This document shows, one piece after another, positions 12,966 to 18,702 of a DNA stretch of 40,491 nucleotides. The stretch's first letter is position 1. Every line of letters begins with the position of its first letter. Made by a program: the position numbers and the translations under genes. The notes below the pieces were generated by a model. The model was not told the DNA's origin, did no database searches, and saw only the letters and a program-made list of their open reading frames with translations. Source of the stretch: a virus. The stretch is from IMG/VR virus record IMGVR_UViG_3300036944_000157, positions 1 to 40,491 of that record. The stretch is one strand, 5' to 3'.

Positions 12966-13105
12966 TAGTTGCCCTCGCAGTCTCTATCAGTTGTGCCACA
13001 ACTAGGGCAAGTAAACATATAGCAACCCTCTTCGTGTCCTGCTATATCGCAGTCGCTCCATACCCACTCGCTAACGGGTACGCACTCGGTTATCACTTTA
13101 CTCAT
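12965..13105 (-). CDS. 46-residue Cys-rich miniprotein
   Basis: Six cysteines plus a histidine (C8, C19, H24, C28, C33, C36, C43), including CPSCG, a zinc-ribbon knuckle. TAATG junctions on both sides. The pattern allows one or two metal sites. Confidence 0.6.
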   Translation of the reverse strand: MSKVITECVPVSEWVWSDCDIAGHEEGCYMFTCPSCGTTDRDCEGN

Positions 13106-13218
13106 TACTCGCCCTCTCCTTCTTTATCGTGGCGTGTATGCCATACGCACCACTCTTCTACGCTAACGCCGACGGCGTTGCGGTCAATAGGTTCATTACA
13201 TACGGCGCACTTAGTCAT
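13105..13218 (-). CDS. 37-residue zinc-binding miniprotein
   Basis: C4/C7 (CAVC) and C24, H27, H30 (CVWHTRH) form a likely C2HC/C2H2-type site. The upstream AGGGAGAGAG gives a ribosome site; the stop overlaps the next ATG as TAATG. Confidence 0.58.
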   Translation of the reverse strand: MTKCAVCNEPIDRNAVGVSVEEWCVWHTRHDKEGEGE

Positions 13219-13399
13219 TACTCTCTCCCTCTTGATCGTTATAGTTATCGCCTACAACTTCATATTGTGAACTCTTGGAAATAGATATGCTAATTTCATC
13301 AGCTATTGTCTGCATAGCCTCTTTAATAGCCAATTCGCTATCGTCTTGCGTTGTAGTTATGTAGATATTGCCTAGCGATACTTTAATCTCTACGCTCAT
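13211..13399 (-). CDS. 62-residue hypothetical protein
   Basis: An alpha/beta protein (VEIKVSLGNIYITTTQDD, then AIKEAMQTIADEISISI) with an acidic tail. TAATG overlap at its start and an eight-base overlap at its end. No family recognised. Confidence 0.62.
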   Translation of the reverse strand: MSVEIKVSLGNIYITTTQDDSELAIKEAMQTIADEISISISKSSQYEVVGDNYNDQEGESND

Positions 13400-13560
13400 T
13401 ACTCGCCCTCTCTTTCGTGTAGGTATCCACCCATAGTGGATATCAGATTAGTGTGGATAATTAAAGTACCGTACATATCCTCCCGCACGCTAGCGCTAGG
13501 CATATTCTCTTCCACCCATAGCTTTAGATCTTGCAGGGTATCTATCTCTTGTAATTCCAT
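13399..13560 (-). CDS. 53-residue hypothetical protein
   Basis: A short amphipathic helix (DTLQDLKLWVEENMP) and a beta segment (GTLIIHTNLISTMGG) followed by HEREGE. Start and stop both sit in TAATG junctions. Confidence 0.58.
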   Translation of the reverse strand: MELQEIDTLQDLKLWVEENMPSASVREDMYGTLIIHTNLISTMGGYLHEREGE

Positions 13561-13721
13561 TACTTGCCCTCTCTCTTATTGTGAAGCGAGCAGTAAAGCT
13601 CGCCCTCTATCTCTGTAAAGAAGTCTTTATCATTACTTGCGTACCTACACTCTTTACACGCGTAGTCTGCAATATATTCAATTCTTCCGCTATCTAATCT
13701 AACCTTGTATGAATGTTGCAT
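13560..13721 (-). CDS. 53-residue zinc-binding miniprotein
   Basis: C22/C25 (CKEC) and C44/H47 (CSLH) flank a short beta/acidic region; the N-terminus is beta-like (YKVRLDSGRIEYI). AGGGGAGAG precedes ATG 13721. Confidence 0.6.
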   Translation of the reverse strand: MQHSYKVRLDSGRIEYIADYACKECRYASNDKDFFTEIEGELYCSLHNKREGK

Positions 13722-13731
13722 TACTCTCCCC

Positions 13732-13947
13732 TTAATTCCAAGGGTGAGTGTTACGGTAGGCGGTAGCTAAGTCGGTAACTTCTTTAATAGCCTCTAGGCA
13801 CTCTTCGTCCGTCCACTCTTCACCGTCCACGCCCGCTATCGCCATTACTAGATCTAAGGCTTGCCCGTTAAGGCTACCTATGTCTTCTATGTAGGCATTA
13901 AAATTAGCGGTACTCTCTATGATCTTCTCTATCTCTTCTTTATTCAT
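13732..13947 (-). CDS. 71-residue acidic helical protein
   Basis: Mostly helical and acidic (NKEEIEKIIESTANFNAYIE, EECLEAIKEVTDLATAY), with one conserved-looking GVDGEEWTDEE turn. Function unknown; the charge suits a protein-interaction or inhibitor role. Confidence 0.65.
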   Translation of the reverse strand: MNKEEIEKIIESTANFNAYIEDIGSLNGQALDLVMAIAGVDGEEWTDEECLEAIKEVTDLATAYRNTHPWN

Positions 13948-13951
13948 TACT

Positions 13952-14125
13952 TTATCCTCTCTCTATTGTGTAGTTTAATCGCTTGCAACTATCTATATAA
14001 CTAGCCTTAGCTTGCTTAATTGTGTACCCGTAATAGGTAGCACTCTCTAACCACTTAACGCCCTCCCACTCCACTAGCGCCGATACCACTATCGCCCCGC
14101 TATGTCGTACTCTCTCTATCGTCAT
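13952..14125 (-). CDS. 57-residue hypothetical protein
   Basis: A beta-rich first half (HSGAIVVSALVEWEGVKWLE) and a helix (YTIKQAKASYIDSCKRLNY). The Tyr-Tyr-Gly-Tyr, K-x-A-x-x-x-Y pattern resembles small conserved phage proteins. AGTGAGTAAGTG precedes ATG 14125. Confidence 0.62.
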   Translation of the reverse strand: MTIERVRHSGAIVVSALVEWEGVKWLESATYYGYTIKQAKASYIDSCKRLNYTIERG

Positions 14126-14168
14126 CACTTACTCACTCTCTCTTACTTTAGGGCGATCTACCCTCCAC

Positions 14169-14196
14169 CCTCCCTAGCTACCGATAACTAGGGAGG
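14169..14196. other. Perfect 9-bp hairpin upstream of the 57-residue gene
   Basis: CCTCCCTAG (14169-14177) pairs with CTAGGGAGG (14188-14196) over a ten-base loop, in the 105-base gap between the clamp gene and the next minus-strand gene. No T run follows on the minus strand, so processing, pausing or translational control is as likely as termination. Confidence 0.5.
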
Positions 14197-14230
14197 ATAG
14201 ATAGCCTACCGCTATGCCTTACTATACCGC

Positions 14231-14851
14231 TTAATCTACATAGCGCATAGGCATAAGTAACGCACGCCACTTAATCGTGTCGCTAGTAATTCTTACACGC
14301 ATAGGCTTACCCGCACCCGTAAAGTAAACTTTAATAGCTGCACCCTTACCTGCTATCTTAGCGTAATCGGTAAAGTAGGCAGGATTAAAGGCGACACTAT
14401 CTATCGCACTAGGCTCGCGCTCACTATCGGATAATAGTTGCGCGGTAGGGGGATAATTACCCTCTAATAGGGTAAAGGTAACGCTATCGCCTAATGAGCT
14501 TACGGTTAAGGCGTTACCGATACGGTTAAGCCCGATTAAGTTAGACTTATGCCCCTTTACTAAGGTAATTATGCGCTTAATATCCTCTAGCGATACTAGG
14601 GCGGTATCTAAGCCCCCGTCTAAAGTGCGTGCGCTGCCCTCTATTAGGCGATACCTATCGCAAGCGCGGGCGGTAAATAGCCCGCCCCCGCCCTCTATCT
14701 GCACGCTATTTAATACGGTGAAGCTCTTATCCTTACTAGCGTGCGTACTAGCGCCCTCTAGTAGCTCTAGCAATAACCCGCCCTCTATCTCTACATAATT
14801 ACTCTTTAGCTCTATGTTCTTTAGTGGTATATCTCTCTCTATTGTGCTCAT
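14231..14851 (-). CDS. DnaN-like DNA polymerase sliding clamp (short)
   Basis: 206 residues with beta-clamp signatures: SFTVLNSVQIEGG then FTARACDRYRLIEG (60-72, the TDxYRL strand), FTLLEGNYPPTAQLL (126-140), VAFNPAYFTDYAKIAG (153-168) and the closing LLMPMRYVD (198-206). Bacterial clamps are near 370 residues with three domains. This one would have about two, so it might form a higher-order ring or a non-ring mimic. It could tether the host polymerase to phage DNA or compete with the host clamp. No phage polymerase is in the window, which agrees with using the host enzyme. Confidence 0.75.
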   Translation of the reverse strand: MSTIERDIPLKNIELKSNYVEIEGGLLLELLEGASTHASKDKSFTVLNSVQIEGGGGLFTARACDRYRLIEGSARTLDGGLDTALVSLEDIKRIITLVKGHKSNLIGLNRIGNALTVSSLGDSVTFTLLEGNYPPTAQLLSDSEREPSAIDSVAFNPAYFTDYAKIAGKGAAIKVYFTGAGKPMRVRITSDTIKWRALLMPMRYVD

Positions 14852-14876
14852 ACTCGCGCCCTCTCTCTCACCCTCT

Positions 14877-14939
14877 CCCGCGTCTACGGGTTAAGTGTCT
14901 GCTAGTTGCAGACTACCGCGCACGGGTTAGCCCCGTGCG
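14877..14939 (-). other. Three tandem hairpins in the leader of the clamp gene
   Basis: CGCACGGG/CCCGTGCG (14919-14926 with 14932-14939), GTCTGC/GCAGAC (14897-14902 with 14908-14913) and CCCG/CGGG (14877-14880 with 14887-14890) follow each other in the 101-base gap before the clamp start. A GAGGGTGAGAGAGAGGG stretch lies between the last hairpin and ATG 14851. A structured 5' leader that controls translation or RNA stability is the simplest reading; no T run supports termination. Confidence 0.5.
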
Positions 14940-14952
14940 AGATAGTACGCCC

Positions 14953-15102
14953 CTAATAGTCTAAGCAGCTCTTAAGCGTGCCTAAGCAATAACCCTCTCC
15001 CGTCCACCATATGAGCGCCGATAGCGCGTACACGATAGCGATCACTAGCAGGGCGATAGCTATCGCCCGCACCCTGCGCCCCCTGCGATTAAGCGGGCGC
15101 AC
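14953..15102 (-). CDS. 49-residue single-span membrane protein
   Basis: A very basic N-terminus (RPLNRRGRRVR), one hydrophobic helix (AIAIALLVIAIVYALSALIW) and a short tail with two cysteines. The positive-inside rule puts the N-terminus in the cytoplasm. GTG 15102 overlaps the upstream stop as TAGTG. Confidence 0.6.
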   Translation of the reverse strand: MRPLNRRGRRVRAIAIALLVIAIVYALSALIWWTGEGYCLGTLKSCLDY

Positions 15103-15293
15103 TAGACTAGCGCTCTATCACTAGCAGCTAGCGCAGCGAACTTATCCGCGCCCGCTATATCTCCGACACTCGCGCACAATTCGCCCGCGTGCTTAGCGCA
15201 TAAGTACCGCGCCACAATATAGCCCTCCACCGTAACGCGTGCCATATTCTGGCAACTATCGCAGCGATCTAATACCGCGCTCACTATAGCCAC
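15102..15293 (-). CDS. 63-residue zinc-binding small protein
   Basis: C11/C14 (CDSC) and C32/H35 (CAKH), followed by an Ala-rich helix. The RCDSCQNMARVTV to YLCAKHAGEL layout is a common small zinc fold of actinobacteria and their phages. The start overlaps the upstream gene by ten bases. Confidence 0.7.
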   Translation of the reverse strand: MAIVSAVLDRCDSCQNMARVTVEGYIVARYLCAKHAGELCASVGDIAGADKFAALAASDRALV

Positions 15294-15643
15294 CGCTGCG
15301 CGAGCTTATATCCCGCACGCTCTTCACCCGCGAAGAGCACACTAGAGAGGCTATATACGAGGTGAAAGCCCATATCCATACCGCACCCGCTAACTTTAAT
15401 AGTGCGGTGACCGTTACGCTCTTGCAGCTTGTCGCCCATAGCTTGAGCTGCGTGGTAGGTGATATCGTGGATATCTGGTTTACCGTCCACGCCTATCCCT
15501 GCAACCACTAGGGAGATGTGGCGGGTCATACCGCTAGCGCTAACACTTCTTAGAATTGTGTAAACGATAGGGCGCTCTAGCCCGTTAAAATAATCGTTTA
15601 GCAGCGTCTCTTTAGATAGCTCTTGGTTAAATAACTCTTTCAT
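15284..15643 (-). CDS. 119-residue conserved phage hypothetical protein
   Basis: Carries RSVSASGMTRHISLVVAG, HAAQAMGDKL and KVSGCGMDMGFHLVYSLSSV, a family I recognise as widespread in actinophages and other phages but without a known function. A strong AAAGGAG site precedes ATG 15643. It is complete in length for the family. Confidence 0.75.
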   Translation of the reverse strand: MKELFNQELSKETLLNDYFNGLERPIVYTILRSVSASGMTRHISLVVAGIGVDGKPDIHDITYHAAQAMGDKLQERNGHRTIKVSGCGMDMGFHLVYSLSSVLFAGEERAGYKLAQRWL

Positions 15644-15657
15644 AATTTTATTCTCCT

Positions 15658-15861
15658 TTAGTAGTTGTTCGCGGTAACGTCTAGGGCTCTTGCGTGTCCT
15701 AGAAAGTGAGAGGCTAGCTCTAGTTTATTTTTCTTAGTAGTTGAAATAAAGCTTTCTAAGTCATAAGTAGAAAGTAAGAAAGCTATAAGCTCTTTAGAGT
15801 ATCCCTCATCGCGTAGGCAATTCTTAATGAATAGCACTACTTTTTTAGTATCTTCATTCAT
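15658..15861 (-). CDS. 67-residue hypothetical protein, first gene of the minus operon
   Basis: Helical and Lys-rich (TKKVVLFIKNCLRDEG, KELIAFLLSTYDLESF). It is the promoter-proximal gene of the 21-gene operon. ATG 15861 follows GAGTGGA. No family recognised. Confidence 0.65.
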   Translation of the reverse strand: MNEDTKKVVLFIKNCLRDEGYSKELIAFLLSTYDLESFISTTKKNKLELASHFLGHARALDVTANNY

Positions 15862-15912
15862 AATTTATTCCACTCTCTTATCGGTATCGGCGCGGGGTGC
15901 GCCGTTAGGATA

Positions 15913-15942
15913 ATTATAGGCACGCTCTACGGTATAGCGCAA
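15913..15942 (-). promoter_or_regulatory. Promoter of the minus-strand operon
   Basis: Read on the minus strand: TTGCGC (15942-15937), an 18-base spacer, then a perfect TATAAT (15918-15913). The start would be near 15906, giving a leader of about 45 bases to ATG 15861. Confidence 0.65.
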
Positions 15943-15985
15943 ACTCATAAGATAGACGGCGCAGGGTATTTTCTGCCCCTATTTT

Positions 15986-16136
15986 CTAGAGCTGCGATCT
16001 ATCGGGGCGGGTATAGCTGCGAACTAGTAGCGACGGGCGCGGGCTATCGGCTAGAGCTGCACGGGTTAGGGCTATCGGTTACGGGTGCGCGACGGTTAGA
16101 CGGTTACTTAATACGGGCGAGGCTTAGGGCTTAGGG
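15986..16136. repeat. Short-repeat (iteron-like) cluster beside the DnaA boxes
   Basis: CTAGAGCTGC occurs at 15986-15995 and 16051-16060; CTATCGG at 15999-16005, 16044-16050 and 16072-16078; CGGTTA three times between 16076 and 16107. The block is GC-rich and has no convincing gene. Together with the adjacent DnaA boxes it looks like an initiator-binding array. The larger gap 15862-16668 is otherwise non-coding as far as I can see. Confidence 0.45.
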
Positions 16137-16165
16137 GTGCCGATCTGGTAGACCGCCCCGCGAAC

Positions 16166-16310
16166 TTATCCACAACCTTATCCACAGCCTGTGGACGGCT
16201 AAAAACGCGGTCGGGCGTGGCGCAAAAGCCGACCCCCTGTTGTTAATATCCGTGACTATGTTAGTTATGTACCCCAGAAAAATATATTTGATAAAGTTAA
16301 ACCGTGTGAG
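16166..16310. other. Candidate replication origin with two perfect DnaA boxes
   Basis: TTATCCACA occurs at 16166-16174 and 16178-16186, both perfect matches to the bacterial DnaA box, 12 bases apart in the same direction. The second runs into an inverted half-site (TCCACAG CC TGTGGA). About 60 bases on, an AT-rich stretch (16250-16302, including GAAAAATATATTTGATAAAG) could be the unwinding element. The site lies between the divergent minus and late operons, the usual place for a phage origin that borrows host DnaA. Confidence 0.6.
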
Positions 16311-16375
16311 ATCCGGTACCATTAACCGTCTGAGCAGGACTTATAGTATATGTGTCCAACGTCACAGGACTGAAA

Positions 16376-16400
16376 GCGGGAAATGGTCTAAATTTCCTGC
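16376..16400 (+). other. 9-bp hairpin in the non-coding region
   Basis: GCGGGAAAT (16376-16384) pairs with ATTTCCTGC (16392-16400), one G-U pair, over GGTCTAA. With the hairpin and T run near 16527-16561 it could be part of a small structured RNA. Reading on, there is only a 38-codon frame at 16434-16550 (MSFATRCFGLTAYAMPP...), with no supporting signal beyond GCGGGGTG upstream; I do not count it as a gene. Confidence 0.35.
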
Positions 16401-16526
16401 CTTATATATAGTAGGGGAGCAAAGCGGGGTGTGATGAGCTTTGCGACCCGTTGCTTCGGCCTTACGGCCTACGCGATGCCCCCTAAGGGCGAGCGAGCCT
16501 CTACCCCTCAGTTCACTGTGGCTCCT

Positions 16527-16561
16527 TCGGGCGCTAAGCCCGACTGCTAGCGGCGCTTTTT
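16527..16561 (+). terminator. Weak terminator candidate before the terminase
   Basis: TCGGGC (16527-16532) pairs with GCCCGA (16538-16543), and an alternative GCGC/GCGC stem (16531-16534 with 16553-16556) ends right at five T (16557-16561). It would stop transcripts coming from the origin region and insulate the terminase promoter. The stem is imperfect. Confidence 0.35.
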
Positions 16562-16591
16562 AATGGGGTGGGTTCTATTAAAATGCTAACG

Positions 16592-16662
16592 CCTAGTAAT
16601 TGAAATTCCCCAACCTAGTATAAGAAGATATTTCGCGCCATTCGCGGCGCTCTAGTAAGGGG
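16592..16662 (+). promoter_or_regulatory. Late promoter region of the terminase operon (candidate)
   Basis: TATAAG at 16619-16624 is a possible -10. Upstream lies CCTAGTAATTGAAAT (16592-16606), nearly identical to CCTAGTAATGTGAAAT at 3757-3772 before the early operon. Canonical spacing to a -35 is lacking, so a phage-specific factor or an activator site is possible. AAGGGG at 16657-16662 is the ribosome site for GTG 16669. Confidence 0.4.
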
Positions 16663-16668
16663 TATTAC

Positions 16669-18528
16669 GTGGCAGAGAATTCAGCAGACATCGCCAAGAG
16701 AATTATCCTTGGCGCTGTAGCAGAAGGTATGACCATCGAGGCCGCCTGTTCCGGCGCTGGTAAGTCTATGAAGACTTATGAGTACTACCGCAGATCCGAT
16801 AAGCAATTTGCGGATAAGATTGACCGTACTAGGCTCGGACTCAAGAATAAACAGTTTATAGATGGTGACGTCCACGATATGGACTTTGCCACATTCCGGC
16901 AGAAGTTCCTACACTCTCGGACCTTTGCCCACCAGCAGAACCTAGTAGATGTTATTGAAGGTCGTGAACCTTCTTGGCTACATCCTAGTATGAAGTATGA
17001 ACCAGGGTTAGCCTCAAACCGTGTGCTTATCAATATCCCACCGAACCACGCCAAGTCAATAACGATTACGGTTGACTATGTGACGTGGCAAGTTTGCCGC
17101 AACCCCAACTTCCGAGTTTTGATTGTATCCCAAACGCAGCAATTAGCTGCTGACTTTCTCTACGCCATCAAGCAAAGACTGACACATCCGATGTACGCAG
17201 ACTTGCAAAGTGCTTATGCTGCTGGCGTAGGGTTTAACTCTAAGTCTGCCTCTTGGCAGGCAACCCGCGTTACCTTCGGTGATGAACTCCGTGAGTCATC
17301 TGAAAAGGATCCAAATATCGAAGCCGTCGGTATCGGCGGTCAGATCTACGGTAAGCGTGCAGATATGATTATTGTAGATGACGCGGTCACCTTAAAGAAC
17401 GCCAATGAGTTTGAAAAGCAGATCCGCTGGTTAACCCAAGACGTCCGATCTCGTTTGAACCCTACTGGTAAATTGATTATTATTGGTACCCGTGTAGCCT
17501 CGGTTGATCTATACCGCGAGCTACGCTCTGAAGACCGCTATCCCGGTGGACAGGTTCCTTGGAAGTACTTGGCAATGCCAGCGCTTCTTACAGCTGATGA
17601 AGATCCTGAAAAGTGGGAAACCCTTTGGCCTGCCTCAGATGCTCCATTTGATGGACAAGGCGAATCTGATAAGAACGAAGACGGCCTATATCCACGCTGG
17701 TCTGGTCGTAACTTATATAACGAACGCCAAGCAATGGATGCAAGTACCTGGGCTTTGGTATATCAACAGCAAGATGTTTCTGAAAACGCTGCCTTTGATC
17801 CTGTATGTGTTAAGGGATCTATTGACGGTATGCGTAAGTCAGGTCGTCTAGAACCGGGCTACCCCGGACATCCAAAAGATTTAAGTGGCTTTTCTATTAT
17901 CTGCGGTATGGACCCAGCAATCGTCGGAGATACTGCAGCAATCTGTTACGCGGTAGATCGCAATACCAATAAGCGCTACATCGTAGATGCTATGAAGGTA
18001 AGCCGTCCATCACCGCAGCAGATCCGCGACATTATCCTTAACTGGACTTCGCTTTACTCACCTAGTGAGTGGATTATTGAGAAGAACGCTTTCCAGGCTT
18101 TCTTAACTCAGGATGAAGGCATCCGTCAGTTCTTGCAATCACGCGGAGTTCTATTAAAGGAACACCATACTGGTAGCAACAAGTGGGATTCAGGCTTTGG
18201 TGTGGCATCTATGGCTACTTTGTTTGGTACTAAGCAAATAGATGGCAAGCATCACCGAGATAACTTAATACATTTACCTAGTGACCAGACTGAAAACGTC
18301 AAGGCTCTTATCGAGCAGTTGATTACGTGGACACCTACCACTAAGGGTAAGACAGATATGGTTATGGCTCTTTGGTTCTGTGAGATCCGAGCACGCGAAA
18401 TGCTCAACTACGGTCAGTACGCCAGCCACCATATGAGGAATCCATTCCTATCCCGTCGTGAGATAGGTAAGCGAGTAGTCATCAATATAGATGAGATGCT
18501 AGCTGAACAGAATAAGACATTCATCTAA
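16669..18528 (+). CDS. terL: Terminase large subunit with TerS-like N-terminal segment
   Basis: 619 residues. ATPase: Walker-A-like PPNHAKSI (124-131), Walker B MIIVDDAVT (233-241) and a GTRV coupling motif (273-276). RNase-H-type nuclease: GMDPAIVGDTA (D415), WIIEKN (E471) and KTDMVMAL (D563). Residues 10-58 (ILGAVAEGMTIEAACSGAG, then TYEYYRRSDKQFADKIDRTR) look like the DNA-binding helix-turn-helix of small terminase subunits, and no separate terS is evident. The enzyme would cut and pump DNA through the portal encoded next. GTG 16669 opens the late operon. Confidence 0.93.
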   Translation: MAENSADIAKRIILGAVAEGMTIEAACSGAGKSMKTYEYYRRSDKQFADKIDRTRLGLKNKQFIDGDVHDMDFATFRQKFLHSRTFAHQQNLVDVIEGREPSWLHPSMKYEPGLASNRVLINIPPNHAKSITITVDYVTWQVCRNPNFRVLIVSQTQQLAADFLYAIKQRLTHPMYADLQSAYAAGVGFNSKSASWQATRVTFGDELRESSEKDPNIEAVGIGGQIYGKRADMIIVDDAVTLKNANEFEKQIRWLTQDVRSRLNPTGKLIIIGTRVASVDLYRELRSEDRYPGGQVPWKYLAMPALLTADEDPEKWETLWPASDAPFDGQGESDKNEDGLYPRWSGRNLYNERQAMDASTWALVYQQQDVSENAAFDPVCVKGSIDGMRKSGRLEPGYPGHPKDLSGFSIICGMDPAIVGDTAAICYAVDRNTNKRYIVDAMKVSRPSPQQIRDIILNWTSLYSPSEWIIEKNAFQAFLTQDEGIRQFLQSRGVLLKEHHTGSNKWDSGFGVASMATLFGTKQIDGKHHRDNLIHLPSDQTENVKALIEQLITWTPTTKGKTDMVMALWFCEIRAREMLNYGQYASHHMRNPFLSRREIGKRVVINIDEMLAEQNKTFI

Positions 18529-18537
18529 GGAGTAATA

Positions 18538-18693
18538 ATGCCTACAGCAAAGAAGCCAACACCTAAAGCAACAGTAAAGCCAAAGCCAAAGGCAACTCCA
18601 CTTTCACAATCAGAAAAGGCTTTTATTGCTGGTCAAAAGAAAAAGGCTCAGATTACTAAGAAGACCGGCGTATACCCAAACACTGCAAATTAA
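18538..18693 (+). CDS. 51-residue basic Lys/Pro-rich protein
   Basis: The N-terminus is a run of Lys, Pro and Thr (TAKKPTPKATVKPKPKA), then a short helix (SEKAFIAGQKKKAQITKK). AAGGAG precedes ATG 18538. Small basic proteins recur in this late operon, so a DNA-binding or minor virion component is possible. Confidence 0.65.
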   Translation: MPTAKKPTPKATVKPKPKATPLSQSEKAFIAGQKKKAQITKKTGVYPNTAN

Positions 18694-18702
18694 GGAACAC
18701 CA

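Noticed and set aside
12794-13270. 158-codon plus-strand frame
   Set aside because: Covers five minus-strand mini-genes with coupled starts and zinc motifs; the plus-strand product is Leu/Ser/His-rich noise.
14169-14196. Intrinsic terminator after the clamp gene
   Set aside because: The stem is perfect but no T run follows on the minus strand, so it is listed only as a hairpin.
16131-16434. 63-codon minus and 64-codon plus frames in the origin region
   Set aside because: No ribosome site and no motif; they overlap DnaA boxes and AT-rich DNA.
15862-16668. tRNA or tmRNA in the large intergenic region
   Set aside because: I looked for a cloverleaf and a GGTTCGA-type T-arm and found none.
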